Shown here: piece after piece, positions 8,594 to 15,031 of the stretch
Layout of the letters: every line of letters begins with the position of its first letter
Numbering within the stretch: the first letter of the stretch is position 1
Assembly (NCBI GenBank): GCA_035535195.1
Contig: DATLQK010000073.1
Span: forward strand, 1 to 49,366
Length of the DNA: 49,366 nucleotides
Source of the DNA: JACDAN01 sp035535195
GTDB lineage: Bacteria > Actinomycetota > Thermoleophilia > Gaiellales > Gaiellaceae
Direction: 5' to 3'
Notes under the pieces: generated by a model
What the model saw: the letters and a program-made list of their open reading frames with translations, nothing else
The model's database searches: none
What the model was told of the DNA's origin: nothing
Position numbers and translations under genes: made by a program

Positions 8594-8706
8594 GGGCCTA
8601 GGTTCGGTCGCGCAAACCGCGCACCAGTCACTCGGAAGGGGGAGACGAAAGCGGCTTATTTGCGCTGATATTGGGACAGGTCACCTGCGGCAGGCGACCT
8701 TCTGCG
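8594..8706. promoter_or_regulatory. Divergent intergenic region with a near-perfect 23-bp palindrome upstream of the GGDEF/HD-GYP gene
   Basis: The 113-bp gap holds a minus-strand GAACCT box (8605-8600) for the lipoprotein gene and, on the plus strand, an AT-rich stretch ending in GATATT (8667-8672). A startpoint about 7 nt later would fall at the left edge of an inverted repeat: AGGTCACCTGC (8678-8688), centre G, GCAGGCGACCT (8690-8700), with 10 of 11 pairs matching. It ends 6 nt before the ATG at 8707. It could be an operator or a 5' mRNA hairpin that covers the ribosome-binding region. A second small hairpin, GCGC-AAACC-GCGC, lies near 8608-8621. Confidence 0.45.
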
Positions 8707-10692
8707 ATGCGGCGCCTTGACGACATCCTTAGCCCCCGCCTGTTCGGGATCCTGCTGGCATCCCTGCTCGGGGTGTATGCGCTCATCGCCGGGCTCGGCC
8801 TGTCCGAGCACAGCCTGGGCGGAGCGATCTCGGTGCCGCTGTACACGGCGCTCGAGATCGGCGCCGCGCTGTTCTGTCTCGCGCGCCCGATCGTGAACCC
8901 CCACAACCGCCTGGCGTGGATCGCCGTCGGCCTCGGGATCCTGTCCTTCGCCGTCGGCGACATCTACTTCTCGTTCTGGCTGGCCAAGCTCGACTCGCCG
9001 CCGTACCCGTCCTTCGCCGACGCCGGGTACATCGGCCTCTACCCGCTGATCTACCTCGGGCTCGGCCTGCTCCTGCGGAACCGGACGCTCGAGGCGAACC
9101 GGAGCTTCTGGCTGGACGGAACGATCGCGGGACTGACCGTCGCGGCCCTCGGCGCCGCGCTGCTCTTCAATACGATCGTCGACACGACCGGGGGCGACTT
9201 CTGGACGATCGTGACGAACCTGTCCTACCCGCTCGGCGACCTGGGGCTGCTCGTGATCGTGTTGTCGACACTCGGGCTGACCGGCTGGCAGATCGACCGC
9301 GTGTGGGGCTGCATGCTGGTCGGCTGCGCCATCTTCGCCGTCACCGACACTGCCTACCTGTATCAGACCGCCGTCGGCACCTACGAGCAGAGCACGATCC
9401 TCGACGCGGGTTGGCCGGCCGGCCTGCTGCTCTTCGCCTTCGGGGCGTGGCAGACGCCGCGGACGATGGTGCACCGCCGGCTCGAGGGCTTCCGCGTCCT
9501 CGCCGTGCCGGTGGGCTTCGGCCTGCTGGGCCTCGGCCTGCTGGTCTACGACCACTTCCACCGACTGAACCACGCGGCGCTGCTCTTCTCGACGGCGGCG
9601 ATCGGGGCTGTGATCGGCCGCATGGCCCTCACCTTCCGCGAGAACACGAAGCTGCTGAAGCAGAGCCGCCGTGACGCCGAGACGGACGCGCTGACCGGGC
9701 TCGCGAACCGGCGCAAGCTCCTCCTCGACCTCGAGGAGCGGCTGGCGGCCCAGGTGCCGACGCTCCTGATCCTCTTCGACCTCGACGGGTTCAAGTCGTA
9801 CAACGACGCGTTCGGCCACCCGGCCGGCGACGCCCTGCTGCGCCGACTGGCCCAGAAGCTCGACGCGGCCTGCCGGCAGTTCGGCCGCTCGTACCGGATG
9901 GGCGGCGACGAGTTCTGCGTCCTCGCCCACGGGGATCCGTCGCAACGCGCATCGATCGTCGCCACGGCGACGAAGGCGCTCGAGGACGCAGGTGAGGGCT
10001 TCAAGATCACCTGCGCCTACGGCGCGATCGTCGTGCCCGAAGAGACGAGCGAGCTCTCCGAGGCGCTGCGGATCGCCGATACGCGCATGTACGGCAACAA
10101 GGACTCGCGCCGAGCCTCGGCCGTCCGGCAATCGAAGGACGTCCTGCTGAGCGTGCTCAGCGAACGGGACGCGGAGCTGCGCGGCCACCTGACGGGTGTC
10201 GCTCAGCTGGCTCGTGCCGTGGGGGCTCGGCTCGAGCTGCCGCTGCACGAGCTCCACGACCTGGCACTCGCGGCCGAGCTCCACGACGTCGGGAAGCTCG
10301 CGATCCCCGACGCGATCCTCCAGAAGCCGGGAGCGCTGACGGACGAGGAGCGGTCGTTCGTCCACCGGCACACGCTCGTCGGCGAGCGGATCCTCTGCGC
10401 CGCGCCCTCGCTCGAGCGGATCGCGCGCCTCGTGCGCTCTACGCACGAGCGGCTCGACGGCCTAGGCTACCCGGACGGGCTGAGCGGCGACACGATCCCG
10501 CTGCTCTCGCGGATCATCGCCGCCTGCGACGCGTTCTTCGCGATGACCGAGGAGCGTCCGTATCGACGCGCGATGACCTCCGAGGACGCGATCAGCGAGC
10601 TCCGCCGGTGCGCCGGCACCCAGTTCGACCCGGTCGTCGTCGAGGCGCTGATCAGCGCCTACATCGACGCGGGCCTCGAGCTGGTCGCGTAG
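8707..10692 (+). CDS. Membrane-anchored GGDEF / HD-GYP cyclic-di-GMP protein
   Basis: A 661-residue protein with about eight or nine hydrophobic segments in the first 300 residues (a MASE-like sensory membrane region, type not identified), then a GGDEF domain with TDALTGLANRR, FDLDGFKSYND and an intact GGDEF at residues 399-403, then an HD-GYP domain with HDVGKLAIPD (H526, D527) and RLDGLGYPDG (GYP from 587). Diguanylate cyclases make c-di-GMP and HD-GYP phosphodiesterases degrade it; both active-site signatures look intact, so it may be bifunctional. I prefer the ATG at 8707; a TTG at 8671 in the same frame would place the palindrome inside the coding region. No SD is obvious for either. Confidence 0.9.
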   Translation: MRRLDDILSPRLFGILLASLLGVYALIAGLGLSEHSLGGAISVPLYTALEIGAALFCLARPIVNPHNRLAWIAVGLGILSFAVGDIYFSFWLAKLDSPPYPSFADAGYIGLYPLIYLGLGLLLRNRTLEANRSFWLDGTIAGLTVAALGAALLFNTIVDTTGGDFWTIVTNLSYPLGDLGLLVIVLSTLGLTGWQIDRVWGCMLVGCAIFAVTDTAYLYQTAVGTYEQSTILDAGWPAGLLLFAFGAWQTPRTMVHRRLEGFRVLAVPVGFGLLGLGLLVYDHFHRLNHAALLFSTAAIGAVIGRMALTFRENTKLLKQSRRDAETDALTGLANRRKLLLDLEERLAAQVPTLLILFDLDGFKSYNDAFGHPAGDALLRRLAQKLDAACRQFGRSYRMGGDEFCVLAHGDPSQRASIVATATKALEDAGEGFKITCAYGAIVVPEETSELSEALRIADTRMYGNKDSRRASAVRQSKDVLLSVLSERDAELRGHLTGVAQLARAVGARLELPLHELHDLALAAELHDVGKLAIPDAILQKPGALTDEERSFVHRHTLVGERILCAAPSLERIARLVRSTHERLDGLGYPDGLSGDTIPLLSRIIAACDAFFAMTEERPYRRAMTSEDAISELRRCAGTQFDPVVVEALISAYIDAGLELVA

Positions 10693-10754
10693 ACCGGCAG
10701 CCTAGGCTGTTGCGGATTTCTCGGCGCACATCTGCGCGAAAAGACATCTGGTCG

Positions 10755-10767
10755 CGCCCGAAGGGCG
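10755..10767 (+). terminator. Weak hairpin between the GGDEF gene and the response regulator
   Basis: CGCCC-GAA-GGGCG forms a 5-bp GC stem with a three-base loop, followed by TTGG rather than a T run. It lies 62 nt after the GGDEF/HD-GYP stop and just before the TAGCGT box of the next gene. A terminator role is only a possibility. A perfect 12-bp palindrome CAGCCTAGGCTG occupies 10698-10709 in the same gap. Confidence 0.25.
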
Positions 10768-10784
10768 TTGGTAGCGTCGCCCGC

Positions 10785-11432
10785 ATGTCCAGCGCCCTGC
10801 TGCTCGCCGAGCCCGAAGCCGCGACGCGGGGCTTTCTCGAGCGACACCTGCGTCAGGACGGGTTCGAGGTCGTGGAGGCGCTGGACGGCGAGGCCCTCGA
10901 GCTGCTCGAGGTCGCGCGGCCGGATCTCGTCCTCGCCGCCGACACCCTCGCCGCCGATGTCTGCCGCCTGGCCACGGACGTCCCGGTGATCGTGCTCGGC
11001 CGGCCCGACTCCGATGCGGTCGACCGGGTCCGCGCGTTCGACGGCGGCTGCGACGACTACCTGGCGCGGCCGTTCCACTACGAGGAGCTGCTTGCGCGGA
11101 TCCGCGCCGTGCTGCGCCGGGTCTCGCCTCCCGCGCGCGAGCGGCTCGCGATCGGGTCGCTCACGATCGACCGGGCGGCGCGCCGCGTCATGGTGGGCGA
11201 CGCGGCGGTCCCGCTCGCCGCAAAGGAGTACGAGCTGCTCGTGAGGCTCGCCGCGGAGCCGGCGCGGGTGTTCACGAAGGAGGAGCTGCTCCGCGAGGTC
11301 TGGGGCTTCCGGTCGCTCGGCCGCACCCGCACCCTCGACTCGCACGCGTCCCGTCTTCGGCGAAAGCTCGCGTCCGCGGGCGGAGACTTCGTGCGCAACG
11401 TGTGGGGGGTGGGGTACTCGCTCGTAGACTGA
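10785..11432 (+). CDS. OmpR/PhoB-family transcriptional regulator with degenerate receiver domain
   Basis: A 215-residue two-domain protein: N-terminal receiver-like fold (about 1-115) and a C-terminal winged helix (about 125-212) with AKEYELLVRLAAEPARVFTKEELL, then REVWGF, RTLDSHASRLRRKL and the final VWGVGYSLV typical of OmpR-type DNA-binding domains. The receiver lacks the usual phosphorylation set: the acidic pair reads AEP, the phosphoacceptor position in PDLVLAAD is Ala with an Asp one residue later, and the conserved Lys before Pro-Phe is Arg (LARPF). It is probably phosphorylation-independent, and no histidine kinase is nearby. The ATG at 10785 is supported by TAGCGT (10772-10777) ending 7 nt upstream. 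Confidence 0.88.
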   Translation: MSSALLLAEPEAATRGFLERHLRQDGFEVVEALDGEALELLEVARPDLVLAADTLAADVCRLATDVPVIVLGRPDSDAVDRVRAFDGGCDDYLARPFHYEELLARIRAVLRRVSPPARERLAIGSLTIDRAARRVMVGDAAVPLAAKEYELLVRLAAEPARVFTKEELLREVWGFRSLGRTRTLDSHASRLRRKLASAGGDFVRNVWGVGYSLVD

Positions 11433-11436
11433 CGAA

Positions 11437-11790
11437 ATGGTCACGGTCGACGAGGTGCGTGCGTTCGCCTCGACGCTGCCGAGGAGCTACGAGGCGATCG
11501 TCCGCGGCCGCGTGAAGTTCCGGATCGGGCGGATCGTCTACCTCTCGCTCGCCAGGGACGGCTCCACGATGGGGTTCGCCTTCCCGAAGGAGTGGCGGGA
11601 TGCGCTCGTCGAGGCGGAACCGGAGAAGTTCGCGCTGCCGAGCGCGGGCGACCTGCGCTACCACTGGGTGCACGTCCGACTCGCGATGATCGACGAGGCG
11701 GAGATGCGGGAGCTCGTCGAGGGCGCGTGGGCGTTCTGCGTGCCGAAGCGGGTGGCCGAGGAGTACGCCTCCACCCAGGGCTACGTCTGA
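11437..11790 (+). CDS. MmcQ/YjbR family protein
   Basis: A 117-residue protein of the MmcQ/YjbR (double wing) family: it begins with VDEVRAFASTLPRSYEAIVRG, continues RVKFRIGRIVYLSLARDG and FAFPKEWRDALVEAEPEKF, and ends with the helix around ELVEGAWAFCVPKRV, all typical of that fold. The biochemical role of the family is poorly defined; DNA binding has been proposed from structure. The start is well supported: TAGACT (11425-11430), which overlaps the last codons of the preceding regulator, ends exactly 6 nt before the ATG, suggesting a leaderless transcript. It overlaps the convergent SRPBCC gene by 10 nt. Confidence 0.85.
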   Translation: MVTVDEVRAFASTLPRSYEAIVRGRVKFRIGRIVYLSLARDGSTMGFAFPKEWRDALVEAEPEKFALPSAGDLRYHWVHVRLAMIDEAEMRELVEGAWAFCVPKRVAEEYASTQGYV

Positions 11791-12227
11791 ACCGCGTCCG
11801 CGAACTGCCCGAGCACGTAGTCCCAGCCCCTGTGGTACCCGGCACGTCCGTCCGGGTCGCCGGTCGCGTCCCAGCCGCGGTGGTCGAGCTCGACACGCGT
11901 GCCGTCGCCGTCGGGCGTGAAGCAAACCTCGACCTCGGTCGGCGCACGCTCGGGGTTCACTCGCCAGCGGAGTACGAGCCGTGTAGGCGGTTCCCACGCC
12001 ACCACGTCGGCCCAGTCGGCCTCTTCACCGTCGGTCGACCGCTCGTACACGCGTCCGCCGGCGCGCTCTTCGAAGACGATCTCCTCGAGCCGGTCCTCGA
12101 AGATGGTGTGCGAGCCCTGCGGCCACCAGCTGCCGATCCGCCGGGTGAACGTCACGAACGCTTCTTCGACCGGAACGGCCACCGTGATCGTCTTGTGGAT
12201 GTCCGCAAGTGCCTCGGTCGTGCTCAT
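11781..12227 (-). CDS. SRPBCC / AHSA1-like domain protein
   Basis: A 148-residue START-like (SRPBCC) protein of the Aha1-type family. It shows IHKTITVAVPVEEAFVTFT at the N-terminus, GSWWPQGSH, a GGRVYERSTDG turn, WADVVAWEPPTRLVLRW, TEVEVCFTPDGDGTRVELDHRGW and the C-terminal helix GWDYVLGQFADAV. Such proteins have a hydrophobic ligand pocket; no ligand can be assigned. Its ATG overlaps the stop of the upstream ArsR gene (ATGA, 12224-12227), so the two are translationally coupled. ArsR plus SRPBCC pairs are a common actinobacterial arrangement, and the protein is probably controlled by that repressor. Confidence 0.88.
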   Translation of the reverse strand: MSTTEALADIHKTITVAVPVEEAFVTFTRRIGSWWPQGSHTIFEDRLEEIVFEERAGGRVYERSTDGEEADWADVVAWEPPTRLVLRWRVNPERAPTEVEVCFTPDGDGTRVELDHRGWDATGDPDGRAGYHRGWDYVLGQFADAVQT

Positions 12228-12541
12228 CTCCTGCTCCTTTTCCGTCGTTCGGCCTCCGCCTTGAAGTCGGCGAGGGCGCCGTCCCAGAAGCTCTCGAAGT
12301 AGGCGCGGAGCGCGACCAGCCCCTCGGGGTCGACGCGGTACACGCGCCGAGTGCCGTCGGGACGCCCGGCGACGAGCCCCGCCGACTTCAACACCCGGAG
12401 GTGCTGGGAAACGGCCGGCCGGCTGACTGGAAGGGTCTTCGCCAGCTCGCCGACGGGCTGAGGCCCGCGGGCGAGCTCCTCGAAGATCCGGCGCCGGGTC
12501 GGGTCGCCGAGCGCGTTCATCGCCTCTTCGTAAGTCTTCAT
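12224..12541 (-). CDS. ArsR-family helix-turn-helix repressor
   Basis: A 105-residue winged-helix regulator: ALGDPTRRRIFEELARGPQPVGELAKTL gives the first helices (N-terminal DPTRR signature), and VSRPAVSQHLRVLKSAGLV is the recognition helix, followed by the wing with RPDGTRRVYRVDPEGL. No Cys-based metal site (ELCVCDL type) is visible, so it is likely not a metal sensor. Its ATG is directly preceded by a perfect inverted repeat (12544-12565). On the minus strand TTGATT and TAGACT with a 16-bp spacer could form the promoter, with TAGACT ending 8 nt before the ATG, so the operator would overlap the -10 box: probable autorepression of the ArsR-SRPBCC operon. Confidence 0.92.
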   Translation of the reverse strand: MKTYEEAMNALGDPTRRRIFEELARGPQPVGELAKTLPVSRPAVSQHLRVLKSAGLVAGRPDGTRRVYRVDPEGLVALRAYFESFWDGALADFKAEAERRKRSRR

Positions 12542-12543
12542 TT

Positions 12544-12565
12544 ACCGTAAGTCTACGCTTACGGT
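12544..12565. promoter_or_regulatory. Candidate ArsR operator overlapping its own promoter
   Basis: A perfect 8-bp inverted repeat ACCGTAAG (12544-12551) and CTTACGGT (12558-12565) with a 6-bp spacer starts 3 nt upstream of the arsR start codon. A 9-bp piece of it, CGTAAGTCT, recurs as a direct repeat at 12529-12537 and 12546-12554, so the first codons of arsR may form part of the site. Size and symmetry fit operators of ArsR-type dimers. The link to this regulator is inferred from position. Confidence 0.6.
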
Positions 12566-12579
12566 CAAGGAAATCAAGC

Positions 12580-13143
12580 TCAGACGGGAGCGTGCTCCAG
12601 GTCGAGCAGCTGCCGCTTCCGCTCCAGGCCGCCGCCGTAGCCCACCAGGCTTCCGGTCGAGCCGACGACCCGGTGGCAGGGGAGGACGATCGGGATCGGG
12701 TTGCGGTTCATGATCGTCCCGACGGCTCGGGCAGCCCTCGGTCGGCCGGTACGGGCGGCGAGCGAGCCGTAGGTCGTGACCTCGCCGTAAGGCACGTCGG
12801 CCAACTGCTGCAGCACGGCCAGCGAGAACTCGGAGCGGCCGCGGAGGTCGACCGGCAGCTCGAACTTCCGCCGCCGGCCCTGGAAGTACTCGTCGAGCTC
12901 ACGCTTCACCGGGTCGATCGGGGAGGCGGCGCGGAGCACGCGCGCCCCGTAGTCGCGGGCGAGGCCGTCGAGCTCGCGGTCGGGCTCGGGATCGAACGAG
13001 ATCCGGCAGAGCCCGCGCTCCGTCACCGCGACGAGCAGCGGGCCGATCGGCGTGTCGGCGATGTCGTAGGAGACGTCGAGGAGGCCCTCGGCGACCGCGG
13101 CATCGCGGAAGCGCAGGTCGAGGTCGGGTGGGAAAAAGCTCAT
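12580..13143 (-). CDS. ogt: Methylated-DNA--[protein]-cysteine S-methyltransferase
   Basis: A 187-residue O6-alkylguanine-DNA alkyltransferase that removes alkyl groups from O6-guanine to its own cysteine. The C-terminal half has the DNA-binding helix region PYGEVTTYGSLAARTGRPRAARAVG and the active-site PCHRVVG with acceptor Cys156, followed by GSLVGYGGGLERKRQLL. The N-terminal domain includes DIADTPIGPLLVAVTERGLCRI. The start MSFFPPDL at 13143 overlaps the stop of the ECF sigma gene by ATGA (13140-13143). The longer open frame upstream is antisense or out-of-frame to the sigma gene and is not coding. Confidence 0.95.
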   Translation of the reverse strand: MSFFPPDLDLRFRDAAVAEGLLDVSYDIADTPIGPLLVAVTERGLCRISFDPEPDRELDGLARDYGARVLRAASPIDPVKRELDEYFQGRRRKFELPVDLRGRSEFSLAVLQQLADVPYGEVTTYGSLAARTGRPRAARAVGTIMNRNPIPIVLPCHRVVGSTGSLVGYGGGLERKRQLLDLEHAPV

Positions 13144-13607
13144 GCGAGCCTCCTTCGGAGCCGCCGGACGCCGGAGGAGGCCGCTTGGCGGGCGGCGTCC
13201 TCGCTCGAGTCGAGGGCGTCGGCGATCTGGTCGTAGGGCAGGTCGTAGCCATAGCGCAGCACCACCGCCGCGCGCTCCTTCTCCGGGAGCTCGTCGGCGA
13301 GATGTTCGAGCTCGGCCCAGGCCGGGCGGCCGTCCTCGTGCGGAAGCTCGGCGACCTCGTCGGTGGGCGCCGGCGGCCGCTTCCGGCTCTCGTCGACGGC
13401 GACCCGCGTGGCGATCGTGAAGACCCAGGCCTTGAGGTGCCGTCCGTGGCGCAAGCTCGGGTAGCCGCGGAGCGCGCGGAGGAAGGTCTCCTGGAACGCG
13501 TCTTCCGCCCGCTGCCGGCCGACGAGCCGGACGAGATGGCCGAAGACCGCGCTGCGGTGCTCCTCGTAGAACCGCTCGAACGGCGGGACGCTCACGGCTT
13601 CCATCAT
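13140..13607 (-). CDS. ECF-type RNA polymerase sigma factor
   Basis: A small sigma-70 factor with region 2 (FERFYEEHRSAVFGHLVRLVG, then AEDAFQETFLRALRGYPSL and AWVFTIATRVAVDESRKR) and region 4 (LPEKERAAVVLRYGYDLPYDQIADAL and a recognition helix with SSEDAARQAASSGVRRLRR). I place the start at the ATG at 13607 (155 aa): TACGTT on the minus strand (13620-13615) ends 7 nt upstream. Alternatives are the adjacent ATG at 13604 and an upstream GTG at 13634. No anti-sigma gene is adjacent. It is translationally coupled to ogt, suggesting control of an alkylation or general DNA-damage response, which is inference. Confidence 0.9.
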   Translation of the reverse strand: MMEAVSVPPFERFYEEHRSAVFGHLVRLVGRQRAEDAFQETFLRALRGYPSLRHGRHLKAWVFTIATRVAVDESRKRPPAPTDEVAELPHEDGRPAWAELEHLADELPEKERAAVVLRYGYDLPYDQIADALDSSEDAARQAASSGVRRLRRRLA

Positions 13608-13645
13608 CCTCTCCAACGTAGAGGTCGCGGACACTGTGAGATGAC

Positions 13646-14467
13646 GTGAAGACGGCGGTCGTCGGACATTGCGAGGTCGTGGAGTTCGCGCGCGTCGACC
13701 ACATCCCGGCGCGGGGCGAGATCGTCCACACCGAAGAGACGTGGACGGCGGCGGCCGGGGGCGGCGCGGTCGCCGCGGTGCAGCTGTACAAGCTCTCCGG
13801 CGACACGACCTTCTTCGCCGCGTTCGGCGCGGAGGAGCTCGGGCATCGAGCGGCCGACGAGCTGCGCGACCAGGGTCTCCGAATCGAGTGCACCTACCTC
13901 GACGAGCCGCAGCGACGGGGCTTCACCTACATCGACAAGGACGGTGAGCGGACGATCACGGTGATCGGCCGGAAGCTGGTCGCGCGCGGCCTGGACGACC
14001 TGCCCTGGGACCTGTTGGACGAGGTCGACGCCGTCTACTTCACCGGCGGTGATCCGGATGCGCTTCGGGAGGCCCGCCGCGCCCGCGTGCTCGTCGCGAC
14101 CGCGCGGGAGCTGCCGACGCTGGTGGAGGCCCACGTCGAGCTCGACGCGCTCGTCCGCAGCGCGACCGACGCCGGCGAGCGCTACCGGGTCGGTGACCTC
14201 GATCCGCCGCCACGCCTGGTCGTGTCGACGGCCGGCCGGAAAGGCGGTCGCTTCCTCGTCGGCGACCAAGAGGGCCACTGGAAGGCCGAGCCGCCGCCGG
14301 GGCCGGTGGTCGACGCCTACGGCGCGGGGGACAGCTTCGCCGCCGGCCTCGCCTTCGCCCTGGGCGAAGGCCGCAAGCCGAAGGACGCGCTCGCCTTCGC
14401 CTCGCGCTGCGGCGCATCAGCCATGACGGGGCGCGCGCCGTTCGGCGGACAGGTCACGCTGCGCTGA
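13646..14467 (+). CDS. PfkB-family carbohydrate kinase
   Basis: A 273-residue ribokinase-like sugar kinase. The N-terminus reads TAVVGHCEVVEFARVDHIP, the glycine-rich segment AAAGGGAVAAVQLYKLSG follows, and the C-terminal signature AYGAGDSFAAGLAFALGEG contains the catalytic Asp (D229) and anion hole. Substrate cannot be assigned; the protein is shorter than typical ribokinases. It starts at GTG 13646, with no clear SD; a GACACT box (13630-13635) lies 10 nt upstream. It is divergent from the sigma factor with a 38-bp gap, so the two promoters are close together. It ends 129 nt before mraZ and is not part of the dcw operon. Confidence 0.87.
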   Translation: MKTAVVGHCEVVEFARVDHIPARGEIVHTEETWTAAAGGGAVAAVQLYKLSGDTTFFAAFGAEELGHRAADELRDQGLRIECTYLDEPQRRGFTYIDKDGERTITVIGRKLVARGLDDLPWDLLDEVDAVYFTGGDPDALREARRARVLVATARELPTLVEAHVELDALVRSATDAGERYRVGDLDPPPRLVVSTAGRKGGRFLVGDQEGHWKAEPPPGPVVDAYGAGDSFAAGLAFALGEGRKPKDALAFASRCGASAMTGRAPFGGQVTLR

Positions 14468-14534
14468 ACGCGCGTCCCCTGAGGCGCGCCGCGCAACGGC
14501 GAGGACTGCTGCTAGCTCTCGCTCGGCGTCGGTC

Positions 14535-14580
14535 TTGCAAAGTGGGGGATAGTGGTCTAAAGTGGTGCGAAGTGGGAGGC
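14535..14580 (+). promoter_or_regulatory. dcw operon promoter with four 10-bp MraZ-type direct repeats
   Basis: Four consecutive decamers start with AGTGGG or AGTGGT at 14541, 14551, 14561 and 14571. They lie within and just after a promoter-like pair TTGCAA (14535-14540) and TAAAGT (14558-14563) separated by 17 bp. MraZ is known to bind short direct repeats with a G-rich core at 10-bp spacing upstream of its own gene in several bacteria and represses there. The overlap with the spacer, -10 box and early leader suggests autorepression of the whole cluster. The last repeat also contains the only SD-like GGGAGG, 17 nt before the mraZ ATG. Confidence 0.8.
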
Positions 14581-14596
14581 GATTGATGTCCCAGCG

Positions 14597-15031
14597 ATGC
14601 TTCTCGGCGAACACGAACACACCATCGACGACAAGAACCGGCTCACGCTTCCGGCGAAGTTTCGGGAGGCCATGGCCGGCGGCGTCGTGGTCACGAGGGG
14701 CATGGATGGCTGCCTCTTCGCCTATTCCTCCGACGACTGGCGCGACCGATTCCAGACTCGGGTGGCGGCGCTCGATCCGCTCGAGCCCGACAGCCGGAAG
14801 CTCCAGCGTCACTTCTTCTCCGGCGCGGCCGAGGCCGAACTGGACAAGCAGGGAAGGATCATGATCCCCGGGGCTCTCTTGCGCTACGCCGGGCTCTCGC
14901 GGGACGTCGTCGTCGCCGGCGTCTACGACCACCTCGAGATCTGGGATCGCGAGGCCTGGCGGCGGGAGCTCAACGAGGTGGAAGGGAGCGCGGAGCATGT
15001 TGCCCAGCGTCTTGCAGCCAAACGCGACTGA
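14597..15031 (+). CDS. mraZ: Transcriptional regulator MraZ
   Basis: A 144-residue MraZ with two AbrB-like SpoVT repeats: the N-terminal LLGEHEHTIDDKNRLTLPAKFRE and the second around AEAELDKQGRIMIPGALLRYAGL, each carrying the DxKxR(I/L)xxP signature. It forms ring-shaped multimers in characterised species and controls the division and cell-wall cluster. The ATG at 14597 matches the family N-terminus. No SD lies at normal distance; an out-of-frame ATG sits at 14586. The 3' end overlaps rsmH by 35 nt. Confidence 0.95.
   Translation: MLLGEHEHTIDDKNRLTLPAKFREAMAGGVVVTRGMDGCLFAYSSDDWRDRFQTRVAALDPLEPDSRKLQRHFFSGAAEAELDKQGRIMIPGALLRYAGLSRDVVVAGVYDHLEIWDREAWRRELNEVEGSAEHVAQRLAAKRD

Noticed and set aside
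8594..8706. Cyclic-di-GMP (GEMM) riboswitch upstream of the GGDEF gene
   Set aside because: Fragments such as GCAAACC and GACGAAAGC resemble parts of the GEMM core, but the stem with a GNRA loop that should lie between them does not form, and the second receptor stem is missing.
8671..8706. TTG at 8671 as start of the GGDEF/HD-GYP gene
   Set aside because: It would put the palindrome into codons 3-10, there is no SD or correctly spaced -10 box, and the ATG at 8707 starts just before the first membrane helix.
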